Part shown: one piece after another, positions 28,116-37,604 of the stretch
How the letters are laid out: the number at the start of each line of letters is the position of its first letter
Position numbering within the stretch: position 1 is the first letter of the stretch
Origin: CAVQBP01 sp963782475
GTDB lineage: Bacteria > Bacteroidota > Ignavibacteria > Ignavibacteriales > Ignavibacteriaceae
Assembly (NCBI GenBank): GCA_963782475.1
Contig: CAWAJW010000013.1
Coordinates: forward strand, 186,001-250,000
Length of the DNA stretch: 64,000 nt
Reading direction: 5' to 3'
The notes under the pieces: model-generated
What the model was told of the DNA's origin: nothing
Seen by the model: only the letters and a program-made list of their open reading frames with translations
Databases searched by the model: none
Position numbers and translations under genes: made by a program

Positions 28116-30695
28116 ATGGGATTATTGAAACTTTTCTTTCTTTCCAATATCATATTTTTCTTCATCCTTTCACGCCCGGTTTCTGCTCAAATTGTATTTA
28201 AAGAGCTTCCTGACTACCATGTAAAAATCGATTCATCCTTCTTTAATATAACTAAAACAAGGAGAATTATTCTTCTAGACGGGGTTTGGAAAATTTCTGA
28301 TAAGGAAAGAAAAAATTTAGATGTAGTGGTTCCTTCTATATTTAAAGGTGAGGCGGAATTAACCTTTGAAAAAGAATTCACTATCACGCCGGATGAATTA
28401 AAAAATTATAATATGTTTATTCATTTTCTTGGAATAAATTATTCTGCCGATATATCTGTAAATAATGTAATTATCTATAGACATACCGGGGGAGAATTCC
28501 CTTTTCAATTTGAACTGCCGCATGATATTCTTAGGGTTGATAAGAATAATATCCTGGCGGTAAAACTTTTTTACAAGCTCGATTCTGAAAATACAATCCC
28601 AGTAAAACAAAGATTTTTATTTCCTCAAAGCTTCGGCGGAATCTTAAGAGATGTTTATATTCATTTAATCCCGAATATTTCAGTTGCCAGTTTGAATATC
28701 TCATCAAGTTATGATTTAAAATCGGATAAAGCCGTATTAAAAATTAATTCAGAAATTGATAACAAGGAATTTAAAAGGACTCCAGATTCAATTGAAACAC
28801 CTGATAACTTTAATCTTAAAATAAAAATCCTTAAACCGGATGGTTCTTCCGAATCTGCTTTAGATGAAAAATTTATATTGGATAGAAATAAAAATACTTT
28901 CATAAATAAAGAGATTGAAATCAAAAATCCTTCCCTTTGGTCTGCTTCGGCCCCCAAGTCTTATGTTATTTCGGCTGAGCTTTGGAGAGGTGACGACTTA
29001 ATCGACGAAACGAAAAAAGATTTGGGAATATATTCGATTCATGCTGAAAAAAATTCCATTCTATTTAATGGAGGCGCCTATCAGCTAAAAGGAGTTACTT
29101 ATATCCCTTCTTTCGGAGAATTCGGCAGTCTCGCTTCTTATAATAAAATGGAAGAAGATATTAAGATGATAAAGGATTTGGGATTTAATAGCATTAGGTT
29201 TGCTAAATCAGTCCCGCATCCATATTATTTACACCTATGCAATAAATACGGCTTATTAGCATTTATTGAAATTCCTGTAAACTTTATTCCGGCATCTTTA
29301 TCTTCAGATAAGGATTTTATTGTAAGGAGTGAGAATTATTTATCAAATTTTATAAAAGCATATAAGGATTATAATGCAGTTGCGGCTATAGGAGTATGCA
29401 GCTCTGCACTGCCGCAAGTCGAAGAAAATATCTCTTTAATTGAAAACCTTTCAATTCTAGCCAGGAAGAATTACAAAGGATTAATTTATGCTTCATTTGT
29501 CTCTACAGACCAGGATGAAATCCCGCTAATAAAAGATATTGATTTATACGGAATTGAGTTGTTGAACTCCGACATGAACGATAATTTTGAGAAATTATTA
29601 AAGCTGCAAAAAGAATTGGGGAGCGGAAGAGTTTTTATTAGCGGAGCAACTTATGTTGTTAACCAGGAGAATAGTGACGGCTATCTTAATAAATATTCTT
29701 ATGAAGCCCAGGCAAAATATTTTGATGATCTTACCGACTATTCAAATAAAGATTCCATTGCCGGATATTTTATAAATTCAATGTTCGATTACCGCGGTAA
29801 TTATTCACCTTTGATTTCCGGTTACAATCCAAATAATATCTATCATATCGGGATAGCTGGAGAAGATAGAAGCACAGATAGAATCGGCTACAAAGTTCTA
29901 TATGCAAGATTTCATAACGCAGAGAAAGTAACCATCCCTATTGGCAGCAGGAAAGATAATGCACCTATGATTTTTATTGTTATGGGAATATTCCTTGCTT
30001 TAATAATGGGTGTTTTAGTTAATTCAGGCAGAAAATTTAGAGAAGATGCATCACGCGCTTTAGTAAGACCATATAATTTTTATGCTGACGTCAGAGATCA
30101 AAGGATAATATCCAGTTTCCATTCCACAATATTAGCCATTGTAATCTCGGCAGTTTTAGCTTTAATAATCGGAAATTTGTTGTATTATTTCAAAATGAGT
30201 GTAGAATTTGAAAAAATACTAATATCTTTCGGCAGCCCGGATTTGATAAAGGTTATAAGTTATTTGTCATGGCACCCATTAATGGCTATTGCCTGGCTTA
30301 CCATATTTTTTATGGTTTTGTTATTTATTTCGACTTTCATAATTAAAATATCATCATTTTTTGTCCGGAATAAAGTTTATTATTCCAGTATTTATTTTTC
30401 AACAGTTTGGTCTTTTCTTCCTTTCGTTCTTTTAATACTTGTAGGAATAATTCTATACCGGCTATTGCTAACCGATGTAGCAAATCTTTATATTTATATC
30501 CTTCTTGGAATATTTTGTTTATGGTCTTTTTACCGCCTGATGAAAGGTATTTATGTAATTTTTGACGTTAACCCCAGCAGCGTTTACTTTTACAGCATAA
30601 TTTTGGTTTCAGCAGTTATCGGAATAGTTGTGGTTTATTTTGAATTAAAAAACTCATTTATTGGCTATCTTTTGTTAACGTTAAAACAATATTAA
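28116..30695 (+). CDS. GH2-like membrane protein lacking catalytic residues
   Basis: 859 residues. Signal peptide (1-25), a jelly-roll sugar-binding domain (about 50-190), an Ig-like domain (about 195-310) and a degenerate TIM barrel (about 315-560) follow GH2 order, with HPYYLHLCNKYGLLAFIEIP matching the GH2 barrel. At the acid/base position, where GH2 enzymes have a WSLGNE-like motif, the sequence is AAIGVCSSALPQ; near the nucleophile position it is VFISGATYVV, with no Glu. A C-terminal block (about 620-859) has five or six membrane helices after RPYNFYADVRDQRIISSF, resembling Yip1-type domains. I infer a membrane-anchored, non-catalytic sugar-binding or sensing protein. The function is unknown. 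Confidence 0.75.
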   Translation: MGLLKLFFLSNIIFFFILSRPVSAQIVFKELPDYHVKIDSSFFNITKTRRIILLDGVWKISDKERKNLDVVVPSIFKGEAELTFEKEFTITPDELKNYNMFIHFLGINYSADISVNNVIIYRHTGGEFPFQFELPHDILRVDKNNILAVKLFYKLDSENTIPVKQRFLFPQSFGGILRDVYIHLIPNISVASLNISSSYDLKSDKAVLKINSEIDNKEFKRTPDSIETPDNFNLKIKILKPDGSSESALDEKFILDRNKNTFINKEIEIKNPSLWSASAPKSYVISAELWRGDDLIDETKKDLGIYSIHAEKNSILFNGGAYQLKGVTYIPSFGEFGSLASYNKMEEDIKMIKDLGFNSIRFAKSVPHPYYLHLCNKYGLLAFIEIPVNFIPASLSSDKDFIVRSENYLSNFIKAYKDYNAVAAIGVCSSALPQVEENISLIENLSILARKNYKGLIYASFVSTDQDEIPLIKDIDLYGIELLNSDMNDNFEKLLKLQKELGSGRVFISGATYVVNQENSDGYLNKYSYEAQAKYFDDLTDYSNKDSIAGYFINSMFDYRGNYSPLISGYNPNNIYHIGIAGEDRSTDRIGYKVLYARFHNAEKVTIPIGSRKDNAPMIFIVMGIFLALIMGVLVNSGRKFREDASRALVRPYNFYADVRDQRIISSFHSTILAIVISAVLALIIGNLLYYFKMSVEFEKILISFGSPDLIKVISYLSWHPLMAIAWLTIFFMVLLFISTFIIKISSFFVRNKVYYSSIYFSTVWSFLPFVLLILVGIILYRLLLTDVANLYIYILLGIFCLWSFYRLMKGIYVIFDVNPSSVYFYSIILVSAVIGIVVVYFELKNSFIGYLLLTLKQY

Positions 30696-30706
30696 AATAA
30701 AGCAAA

Positions 30707-33700
30707 TTGTATTTATCAAAACTGGAAATATTAGGATTTAAATCTTTTGCACAAAGGACTGTAGTTAATTTTAACAGCGGTATAACATCCATAGTCGGGC
30801 CTAACGGATGCGGAAAAACAAATATAGTCGATGCAATAAGATGGTGTCTTGGTGAGCAGAGAAGCGGTGCTTTGAGAAGCGATAAAATGGAAAATGTAAT
30901 TTTTAACGGCACTTCCACTAAAAAACCAATGGGTATGGCGGATGTATCTTTAACTATTCAAAATACAAAAGGAATTTTACCTACTGAATTTTCCGAAGTT
31001 ACAATAACAAGAAGGATCTTCCGTTCCGGGGAAAGCGAATACCTGCTTAATAAAAACCTGTGCCGCTTAAAAGATATTACAAATCTTTTTATGGATACCG
31101 GTATCGGAGCAAATGCTTATTCCGTGATTGAGCTTAAAATGATAGAAACTATTTTAAGCAATAAAGCAGATGAACGGCGTACAATGTTTGAAGAAGCTGC
31201 CGGTGTAAATAAATATAAATTGAGAAGAAGACTTGCTTTGAAAAAATTAGATGAAGTCAAAGCTGATCTAATAAGGGTAAATGATATTGTTTCCGAAGTT
31301 GAAAAGAAGGTTAATTCACTTGAAAGACAGGCAAAAAAAGCAGATAAGTTTAACAAGGTTTCAACGGAATTAAAAGAGCTGGAAATGGATCTGGCTGAGA
31401 GGGAGTTTGCTTTATTTAATATTCAGAAAAAAGAATCCAAGCAAAAAAAAGAAGAAACCTTACAGCTGAAAATCAAACTCGACTCACAAATAGCAGAGCT
31501 TGACGATAAAATTAAATCGGCTAAAAATAACCTTAGGGAAATTGAGTTCCAGTTGAAATCAAAAAGAACTGAAGTTACATCACAAACCGAAAAAATTTAT
31601 AATGTTCAAAAGAATCTTTCGGTAAACCAAGAAAGAGTCAAGTCGCTTGAATCAAATATCGAAAGGTACGGACAGGAACTTGAAGAGCTGAAAAATCAGC
31701 TTGAAGAAAATAAAGATACTATTAAAGAAAATCTTTTAAGTTTTGATGAAATAAAAACACAGCTTGAATTAAAAGGAGAAGAGAAAAAGGATACCGGGCT
31801 TAAATTAAATGAACAGGGAGAGTTGCTGAATAAAAAACGAAATGATTTAAAATCTTTTTCAGATGAACTGTTCGAAAAATTCAAAGAGATTACAAGCCGT
31901 GAAAATGAGCTTTCAAACATTAATAAATCTCTTGAAGCCAAAAATCTATCTATAAATAAACTAAAAGAAAGAATAAATTCATTAACCGGCAACATTGCGA
32001 AAACAGTCGGGTTTATTGAAGAGCTTAACCAGGAAAAAGAAGATACTGAAAATAAATTAAAAGAAACCGAGACTATTTATTCTCAAAAGCAGGATGAAAA
32101 GAACAAGCTGGAAAAAGCTCTGAATAAATTAAAAGAAAAAGAGCTCGAAGATAGAACTGCTCTTAATTCTTTAAAAGAAAAAATAGGATTTATTCAAAAT
32201 TTAATTGATAATCTTGAAGGTATATCCAAAGGTGCAAAAGCCCTGATTGAAGATGATACATGGGCGTTAAAAGATAAAACCCTTCTCGCTTATATCGGGA
32301 ATACACCTGATAAATATAGGAACGCCGTTGAAGCTTCATTAAAAAACAATCTTAACAATATTCTTGTTGAAACTTTTGAAGATTTGTTAAACGGTATCTC
32401 TTTTTTGAAAAATAATGGAATTGGAAAAGCCGCTTTTTACGTAACCAGTGGAAACGGAAAAAATAAAAAAGGAATTTTCGAAAAAATCAGTGATATCGGA
32501 ATAAAAAGAAAATTCAAGAAGCTTGAAAAGGAAAATGATTTCTTAGGATGGGCAAAAAGCTTTATTCAGACAGATAAAAAATGGCTCCCTTATTTTGAAA
32601 GGATATTATTAAAAACCGCAGTAGTAGATTCAATCGACAAGGCTTTTGAATTATCATCCCAATATAATGGTTTTAATTTTGTTACCTTAAACGGGGATTA
32701 TATCGGTAGCGATGGAATTGTCGATGCCGGTTCCGAACCTAAATTAGATGATTCGTTATTCGGCAGAAAGCAGCTGCTGGAAAATTTAAAGAATGAATTT
32801 CCTCAAAGAGAATCATACCTGGAACAACTTAAGAATGATATTGAACTTCTGGAAGAAAAGCTTAATGTGATTGATCTGAAAATACTTTCCGATAAAGGTA
32901 AATTATTAGTGAATGATATTGCAAATGTTGAGAAGCAAATAGCTCAATTTGAATTTGAAAAGAAAAAGGCTGTAGAAGAAATTGAAAAGGCTAGAAAAGA
33001 AATCCAGGAATTAGCTGCAGAATCTAATAAAATTGATAACGAACGCTCCGAATTAAATGATATCCTTTCTTCACAAACTGAAGAAAAACAGAAAGCTGAA
33101 AATCAGAAAGCAGAACTCGAAATTGAATTTAATAGATACGAAGAAGAATTTGATGATTTAATCAGCAGGCAGAATAAAATCAATCTTGAGCTTGAAAGAT
33201 TCTTTGGAGAAAAAAAGAATATAGAAAATTCAATATCACGCGCTAAAGATTCAATTGATATAATAAAAAAATCGATTTCCAAAAGAGAGTATGATATTTC
33301 TTCTTCAACAGAGGAAAAAGAAACACTAAAAAATATTATCGAAGAAAAAAATATTGAATTAGAAAACCTTGAAGCGGAAAAAGAAGTTTTGATAAATGAT
33401 GAACGGGAAATTGATAAGAAGTATAAGCTTTCGCAGTCTGAGATCTCCGAATTAGAAACCGGCAGGGAACAAATTCAAAAAGAAAAAGAAGAAAATTCGG
33501 AACAGATGCACTCTGCAGATATTAAGCTTAATGAACTGAATATGAAAATATCAAACCTGAAAGAGAATATTAAAGAGAACTATGCCCTGACTCTTGAAGA
33601 AAAAGTTTATGATGATCTGGACTCATTTGAATTTGAACAAAGGACTGAAGAAGTTCATACTCTTAAACAGCAGGTAAAAAATTTAGGACCGATAAATCTG

Positions 33701-34297
33701 CTTGCATATTCTGAATTCGAAGAAGAGAAAGAAAGATTTGAATTTTTATCTAAACAAAAGAACGACCTGATTGATTCCGAAAAGGATATTGTAAAAACAA
33801 TTGAAGAGATAAATAATACTGCGCAATCAAAGTTTATGGAAACCTTTGAGCTGATCCGAGGACACTTTACAAACATATTCAGAGGTTTATTTAATCCAGG
33901 AGATGAAGCTGATTTAAAGATAGAAGAAAATGCAGATCCTCTTGAAGCAAAAATAGAAATTGTAGCAAAACCAAAAGGGAAAAGGCCTACTTCAATTGAA
34001 CTCTTATCTGGCGGTGAAAAAACATTAACGGCAATTGCTTTGCTTTTTGCTATTTACCTTGTGAAACCAAGCCCGTTTTGTATTCTCGACGAAATTGATG
34101 CTCCTCTGGATGACGCCAATATTGACCGCTTTACAAAAATTATCGATGAATTCAGCAAGGATACGCAATTTATTGTTGTTACTCATAACAAAAGAACTAT
34201 GGAAGCAGCTCAAACTCTTTATGGTGTAACAATGCAGGATGAAGGAGTTTCAAAATTAGTAAGTGTAAGGTTTAATGAGGACCTGATATTTCAATAG
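30707..34297 (+). CDS. smc: Chromosome segregation protein SMC
   Basis: 1196 residues. The N-terminal head has Walker A GPNGCGKTNIVDAIRW, followed by coiled coil (about 165-500), a hinge (about 515-660), a second coiled coil and a C-terminal head with signature LLSGGEKTLTAIALLFA and Walker B FCILDEIDAPLDD. SMC dimers with ScpAB compact and segregate chromosomes. The start is a TTG at 30707 (protein MYLSKLEILGFKSFA), because the conserved first strand leaves no other choice and an in-frame stop lies just upstream. No clear ribosome binding site is visible. Confidence 0.97.
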   Translation: MYLSKLEILGFKSFAQRTVVNFNSGITSIVGPNGCGKTNIVDAIRWCLGEQRSGALRSDKMENVIFNGTSTKKPMGMADVSLTIQNTKGILPTEFSEVTITRRIFRSGESEYLLNKNLCRLKDITNLFMDTGIGANAYSVIELKMIETILSNKADERRTMFEEAAGVNKYKLRRRLALKKLDEVKADLIRVNDIVSEVEKKVNSLERQAKKADKFNKVSTELKELEMDLAEREFALFNIQKKESKQKKEETLQLKIKLDSQIAELDDKIKSAKNNLREIEFQLKSKRTEVTSQTEKIYNVQKNLSVNQERVKSLESNIERYGQELEELKNQLEENKDTIKENLLSFDEIKTQLELKGEEKKDTGLKLNEQGELLNKKRNDLKSFSDELFEKFKEITSRENELSNINKSLEAKNLSINKLKERINSLTGNIAKTVGFIEELNQEKEDTENKLKETETIYSQKQDEKNKLEKALNKLKEKELEDRTALNSLKEKIGFIQNLIDNLEGISKGAKALIEDDTWALKDKTLLAYIGNTPDKYRNAVEASLKNNLNNILVETFEDLLNGISFLKNNGIGKAAFYVTSGNGKNKKGIFEKISDIGIKRKFKKLEKENDFLGWAKSFIQTDKKWLPYFERILLKTAVVDSIDKAFELSSQYNGFNFVTLNGDYIGSDGIVDAGSEPKLDDSLFGRKQLLENLKNEFPQRESYLEQLKNDIELLEEKLNVIDLKILSDKGKLLVNDIANVEKQIAQFEFEKKKAVEEIEKARKEIQELAAESNKIDNERSELNDILSSQTEEKQKAENQKAELEIEFNRYEEEFDDLISRQNKINLELERFFGEKKNIENSISRAKDSIDIIKKSISKREYDISSSTEEKETLKNIIEEKNIELENLEAEKEVLINDEREIDKKYKLSQSEISELETGREQIQKEKEENSEQMHSADIKLNELNMKISNLKENIKENYALTLEEKVYDDLDSFEFEQRTEEVHTLKQQVKNLGPINLLAYSEFEEEKERFEFLSKQKNDLIDSEKDIVKTIEEINNTAQSKFMETFELIRGHFTNIFRGLFNPGDEADLKIEENADPLEAKIEIVAKPKGKRPTSIELLSGGEKTLTAIALLFAIYLVKPSPFCILDEIDAPLDDANIDRFTKIIDEFSKDTQFIVVTHNKRTMEAAQTLYGVTMQDEGVSKLVSVRFNEDLIFQ

Positions 34298-34351
34298 ATT
34301 GGCTAAAACTTATTTATTGAAGCTGAATAAAAAATGATTGAAAATAATTAA

Positions 34352-35071
34352 ATGGAAAAAGTCTTTAAGATTTTTGTTGATTTCGATGGAACCATTACAA
34401 AGAAAGATGTTGGAGATGCAATTTTTCTTAATTTTTGCGATGAAAAAATTGTAGACGATATAATAAAAAAATTATTAAGTGATAAAATTTCGGCGATGCA
34501 ATCCTGGGTTTCATTATGCGAGATTGCAAAAATTCCGGGTAAAAAAGAACTGAATGATTTTATTGATGCGATTGAAATCGATTCCACATTTCATAAGTTT
34601 GTAAAATTCTGTGAACGCAATGAAATAGATCTTTATGTTTTAAGTGACGGTTTTGATTACTATATCAATAGAATTTTTGAAAGAGAAAGCTTACAGCACT
34701 TAAAGTTTTATTCCAATAAGCTGGAAATTACAGAAGATAATCACCTTATTCCTCATTTCCCCTATTTGGATATTAATTGCCAGACTTCTGCTAATTGCAA
34801 AAGGAACCATATCATAAATCATAGCGGAGATGACGAATATACAGTGTTTATTGGTGACGGGAATTCTGATAAGTATACTTCCCAGTTCTGTGATTTCATT
34901 TTTGCAAAAGCTGACTTGTTAAAATTTTGTGAAAAAGAAAGAATAACATATTTCCCCTTTAATGATTTTAATGATGTTACAAAAAAGATGGAAACACTGA
35001 TAAAAAAGAAGAGACTTAAAAAGAGACATCAGGCAGAGTTAAAAAGAAAAGAAGTTTATATCGCGGAATAA
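34352..35071 (+). CDS. MtnX-like HAD phosphatase
   Basis: 239 residues of the HAD superfamily. Motif I is FVDFDGTITKKD, motif II is YVLSDGFDYY and motif IV is VFIGDGNSDKYT. The layout, with a helical cap between motifs I and II, resembles MtnX/PSP-like phosphatases (class IB). MtnX acts in methionine salvage in some bacteria, but no other salvage genes are nearby, so only a phosphomonoesterase activity is supported. The C-terminus has a basic tail (KKKRLKKRHQAELKRKE). It is followed immediately by the ICMT-like gene. Confidence 0.8.
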   Translation: MEKVFKIFVDFDGTITKKDVGDAIFLNFCDEKIVDDIIKKLLSDKISAMQSWVSLCEIAKIPGKKELNDFIDAIEIDSTFHKFVKFCERNEIDLYVLSDGFDYYINRIFERESLQHLKFYSNKLEITEDNHLIPHFPYLDINCQTSANCKRNHIINHSGDDEYTVFIGDGNSDKYTSQFCDFIFAKADLLKFCEKERITYFPFNDFNDVTKKMETLIKKKRLKKRHQAELKRKEVYIAE

Positions 35072-35112
35072 GCGTGTTGTTGGTGTTTATTTGTACAACG
35101 AACAAAAATAGT

Positions 35113-35700
35113 ATGGCGGATTTAGCTAAAAAATTATTCAAATATAGAAGTTACACTCCAATTCCGTTTTTATTGGTAATGTTCTTTTATGAAAATGCCA
35201 ATATCTGGAGTTTAATTATTGGATTTATTATTGCTTTAGCCGGTGAATTAATAAGGCTGTGGGGTGTCAGCTGGGCAGGAAGCGAGACTAGAACCACCGG
35301 AACTGTCGGCGGTGTTTTTTTGGTGATAAGCGGGCCTTTTGCTCATTTAAGAAATCCTTTATATCTCGGAAATATTTTAATGTATTTTGGATTGGGAATT
35401 ATGTCTTATGCCCTGTTTCCTTATTTACAAATCATCGCCCTGGTATTTTTTATGTTTCAGTATCATTTAATTGTAAAGGAAGAAGAAGATTACCTGAGAA
35501 AAACATACGGTAAATCGTATGAAGATTATGTAAATCACGTACCGCGGTTTATTCCCAGGTTATCTCCATATAAAGCCGAAAATGTTGAGCAACCGGTTTT
35601 TAAATTAAATGCAGGTTTAAGATCCGAAAAAAGAACTCTTCAAGCTTTTGGTTTTGTTACTGCAACTATTTTTCTCCTTTGGTTTGTCGGAAGGTTTTAA
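35113..35700 (+). CDS. ICMT/PEMT-like membrane methyltransferase
   Basis: 195 residues from the ATG at 35113 (MADLAKKLF); an upstream GTG at 35074 would add 13 residues without a better start signal. Three to four membrane helices and the family motifs GPFAHLRNPLYLGNILMYFG and EEDYLRKTYGKSYEDYVNHV place it in the isoprenylcysteine/phosphatidylethanolamine methyltransferase superfamily. Such bacterial proteins methylate lipids or small substrates using SAM at the membrane; the substrate cannot be told. It sits just before lpxB in a plus-strand envelope gene run. Confidence 0.8.
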   Translation: MADLAKKLFKYRSYTPIPFLLVMFFYENANIWSLIIGFIIALAGELIRLWGVSWAGSETRTTGTVGGVFLVISGPFAHLRNPLYLGNILMYFGLGIMSYALFPYLQIIALVFFMFQYHLIVKEEEDYLRKTYGKSYEDYVNHVPRFIPRLSPYKAENVEQPVFKLNAGLRSEKRTLQAFGFVTATIFLLWFVGRF

Positions 35701-35737
35701 CGTCGAAACATTTGGACTTATTTAATAAATATGTTAA

Positions 35738-36877
35738 ATGACAGAAAATGAAAACAAAAAACTGATGATTATTGCAGGCGAAGTTTCGGGCGATTTGCAT
35801 GGCAGCTCTTTAGTTAGAGAATTAAAAAAAATGGATAGCAGCTTAAAAATATATGGCATCGGCGGAGATAAAATGAAAGGCGAAGGGATGGAATTGGCAT
35901 ATCATATTAATAAGATGGCTTTTTTAGGCTTTGCAGAAGTTGTTAAGCATCTTCCTTTTATAAAAAGAGTACAGAGTGATTTAATTGAAATAATTAAAGA
36001 AAAAAAAATTAAAAATATAGTTTTAATAGACTACCCGGGTTTTAACTTAAATTTTGCCCGGAAGCTGAAAGCTTTGAAGTTAAACATTATTTATTACATT
36101 TCTCCTCAAGTTTGGGCATGGGGTGCCGGCCGTGTAAATAAGATTAAAAAGCTTATCAGTAAAATGATAGTTGTTTTTCCGTTTGAAGAAAAGCTTTATA
36201 AAGAATCGGGCATTGAGGTTGAATTTGTAGGGCATCCATTGCTGGAGAGAATTAGTGAATACAAATTTTTAACCAAAGAAGAATTATTTGAAAAATTCAA
36301 CCTGGATAAATCAAAAGAGATATTGCTTATTCTTCCCGGCAGCAGGCTTCACGAAGTTGAAAAAATTCTGCCCGAATCTATTAAAGCGGCAGAAAAAATT
36401 GCCGGCGAATTTAATCTTCAGATTGCAATTGCCGGTTCTCCGAATATAAGCGAAGAAATTTATAATTGTCTATCAAAAAGCAAAAACAGCAAAATAATTT
36501 CCGGTTATACTTACGATTTAATGAAATATTCAAAATTTGGAATTATAAAATCAGGAACTTCCACATTGGAATCTGCTTTATTTACATTACCTATGGTTAT
36601 TGTTTATAAAACCGGGTTTATAACTTACTCAATAGGTAAAAACCTGGTTAAGGTAAAAAATATCGGGATGGCAAATATTATAGCAGAAGAGAAAGTTGTT
36701 CCAGAGCTTATTCAGAATCAGGCAAATGCCGAATCAATTTATCTGGAATGCAAAAAGATTCTATCTGATGAAGCACTATATAATTCCATAAAACAAAAAT
36801 TGAGTAGAGTTAAAGATAAATTAGGTTCAGAAGGAGCATCACGAAAGGCAGCCGGTTTAATTTATTCATTGTTGTAA
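35738..36877 (+). CDS. lpxB: Lipid-A-disaccharide synthase
   Basis: 379 residues, standard. Motifs are AGEVSGDLHGSSLV near the start, YYISPQVWAWGAGRV, FVGHPLLERI, ILPGSRLHEVEKI and SGTSTLESAL. LpxB condenses UDP-2,3-diacylglucosamine and lipid X to the lipid A disaccharide at the inner membrane. With lpxK two genes downstream it shows that the organism makes lipid A and so has a lipopolysaccharide outer membrane. Confidence 0.97.
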   Translation: MTENENKKLMIIAGEVSGDLHGSSLVRELKKMDSSLKIYGIGGDKMKGEGMELAYHINKMAFLGFAEVVKHLPFIKRVQSDLIEIIKEKKIKNIVLIDYPGFNLNFARKLKALKLNIIYYISPQVWAWGAGRVNKIKKLISKMIVVFPFEEKLYKESGIEVEFVGHPLLERISEYKFLTKEELFEKFNLDKSKEILLILPGSRLHEVEKILPESIKAAEKIAGEFNLQIAIAGSPNISEEIYNCLSKSKNSKIISGYTYDLMKYSKFGIIKSGTSTLESALFTLPMVIVYKTGFITYSIGKNLVKVKNIGMANIIAEEKVVPELIQNQANAESIYLECKKILSDEALYNSIKQKLSRVKDKLGSEGASRKAAGLIYSLL

Positions 36878-36910
36878 ACGGAGATTTTAAATAAGCCAAA
36901 AGCTTTTAGA

Positions 36911-37567
36911 ATGAAGTTTAAACAAGTAAAGCAGGGTTCATTAAGATTTATAGGAAATTATTCTATTGCATTGTTTGCAACAGTTCTTTGTAAAACTCTG
37001 AGAATTAAATTTATAAATCAAAATGTAATTGAAAAGCTGGAGAAAAATAAATTAAATTATGTTCTTGCTTTCTGGCACGGAAGCATGCTTCTTTCTTGGT
37101 ATATCCACAGGCGCCGTGATTTAGTGGCGCTGATCAGCAAAAGCAAGGATGGAGATTTATTATCCAATCTGCTTAAGTTCTGGGATTATACAGTTGTAAG
37201 AGGTTCAAGTACGGAAGGCGGTGAAGTAGCACTGGGAATCTTAATCGATTATGCAAAAAATAATAAATCGATTGTGATAACACCGGACGGGCCAAAGGGA
37301 CCGCGGCATAAGCTTAAAGCCGGCGCTGTCGTAACAGCAAAAAAAACCGGTATACCATTAATTTTAATGGGTGTTGGTTTTAAAAATAAAAAATTTTTAA
37401 AAAGCTGGGATAAATTTGAAGTTCCCCGGCTTTTTTCGGAAGCAAATATAATTTATTCGGATCCGATATATATTGATAAAAATTTGACCTATGAAGGAAC
37501 TTCGGAAATTATAAAAAAGAATGAAGAGCTTTTGAACAGCTTATATTACAAGGCAAATAAATTTTGA
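36911..37567 (+). CDS. DUF374 lysophospholipid acyltransferase-like protein
   Basis: 218 residues of the DUF374 family, related to PlsC/LpxL-type acyltransferases. The acceptor motif is LAFWHGSMLLSWY (a His-containing variant of HxxxxD) and the other hallmark is ITPDGPKGPRHKLKAG. A hydrophobic N-terminus (about 12-30) would hold it at the inner membrane. Lying between lpxB and lpxK, it is a likely lipid A secondary acyltransferase; that is inferred from its position and fold. Confidence 0.85.
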   Translation: MKFKQVKQGSLRFIGNYSIALFATVLCKTLRIKFINQNVIEKLEKNKLNYVLAFWHGSMLLSWYIHRRRDLVALISKSKDGDLLSNLLKFWDYTVVRGSSTEGGEVALGILIDYAKNNKSIVITPDGPKGPRHKLKAGAVVTAKKTGIPLILMGVGFKNKKFLKSWDKFEVPRLFSEANIIYSDPIYIDKNLTYEGTSEIIKKNEELLNSLYYKANKF

Positions 37568-37604
37568 CTTTTATATCAAATAATGATACCAGGCATAATG
37601 TCTA

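Noticed and set aside
35074..35112. Upstream GTG extension of the ICMT-like methyltransferase
   Set aside because: It adds 13 residues of no conserved character and has no better ribosome binding site than the ATG at 35113.
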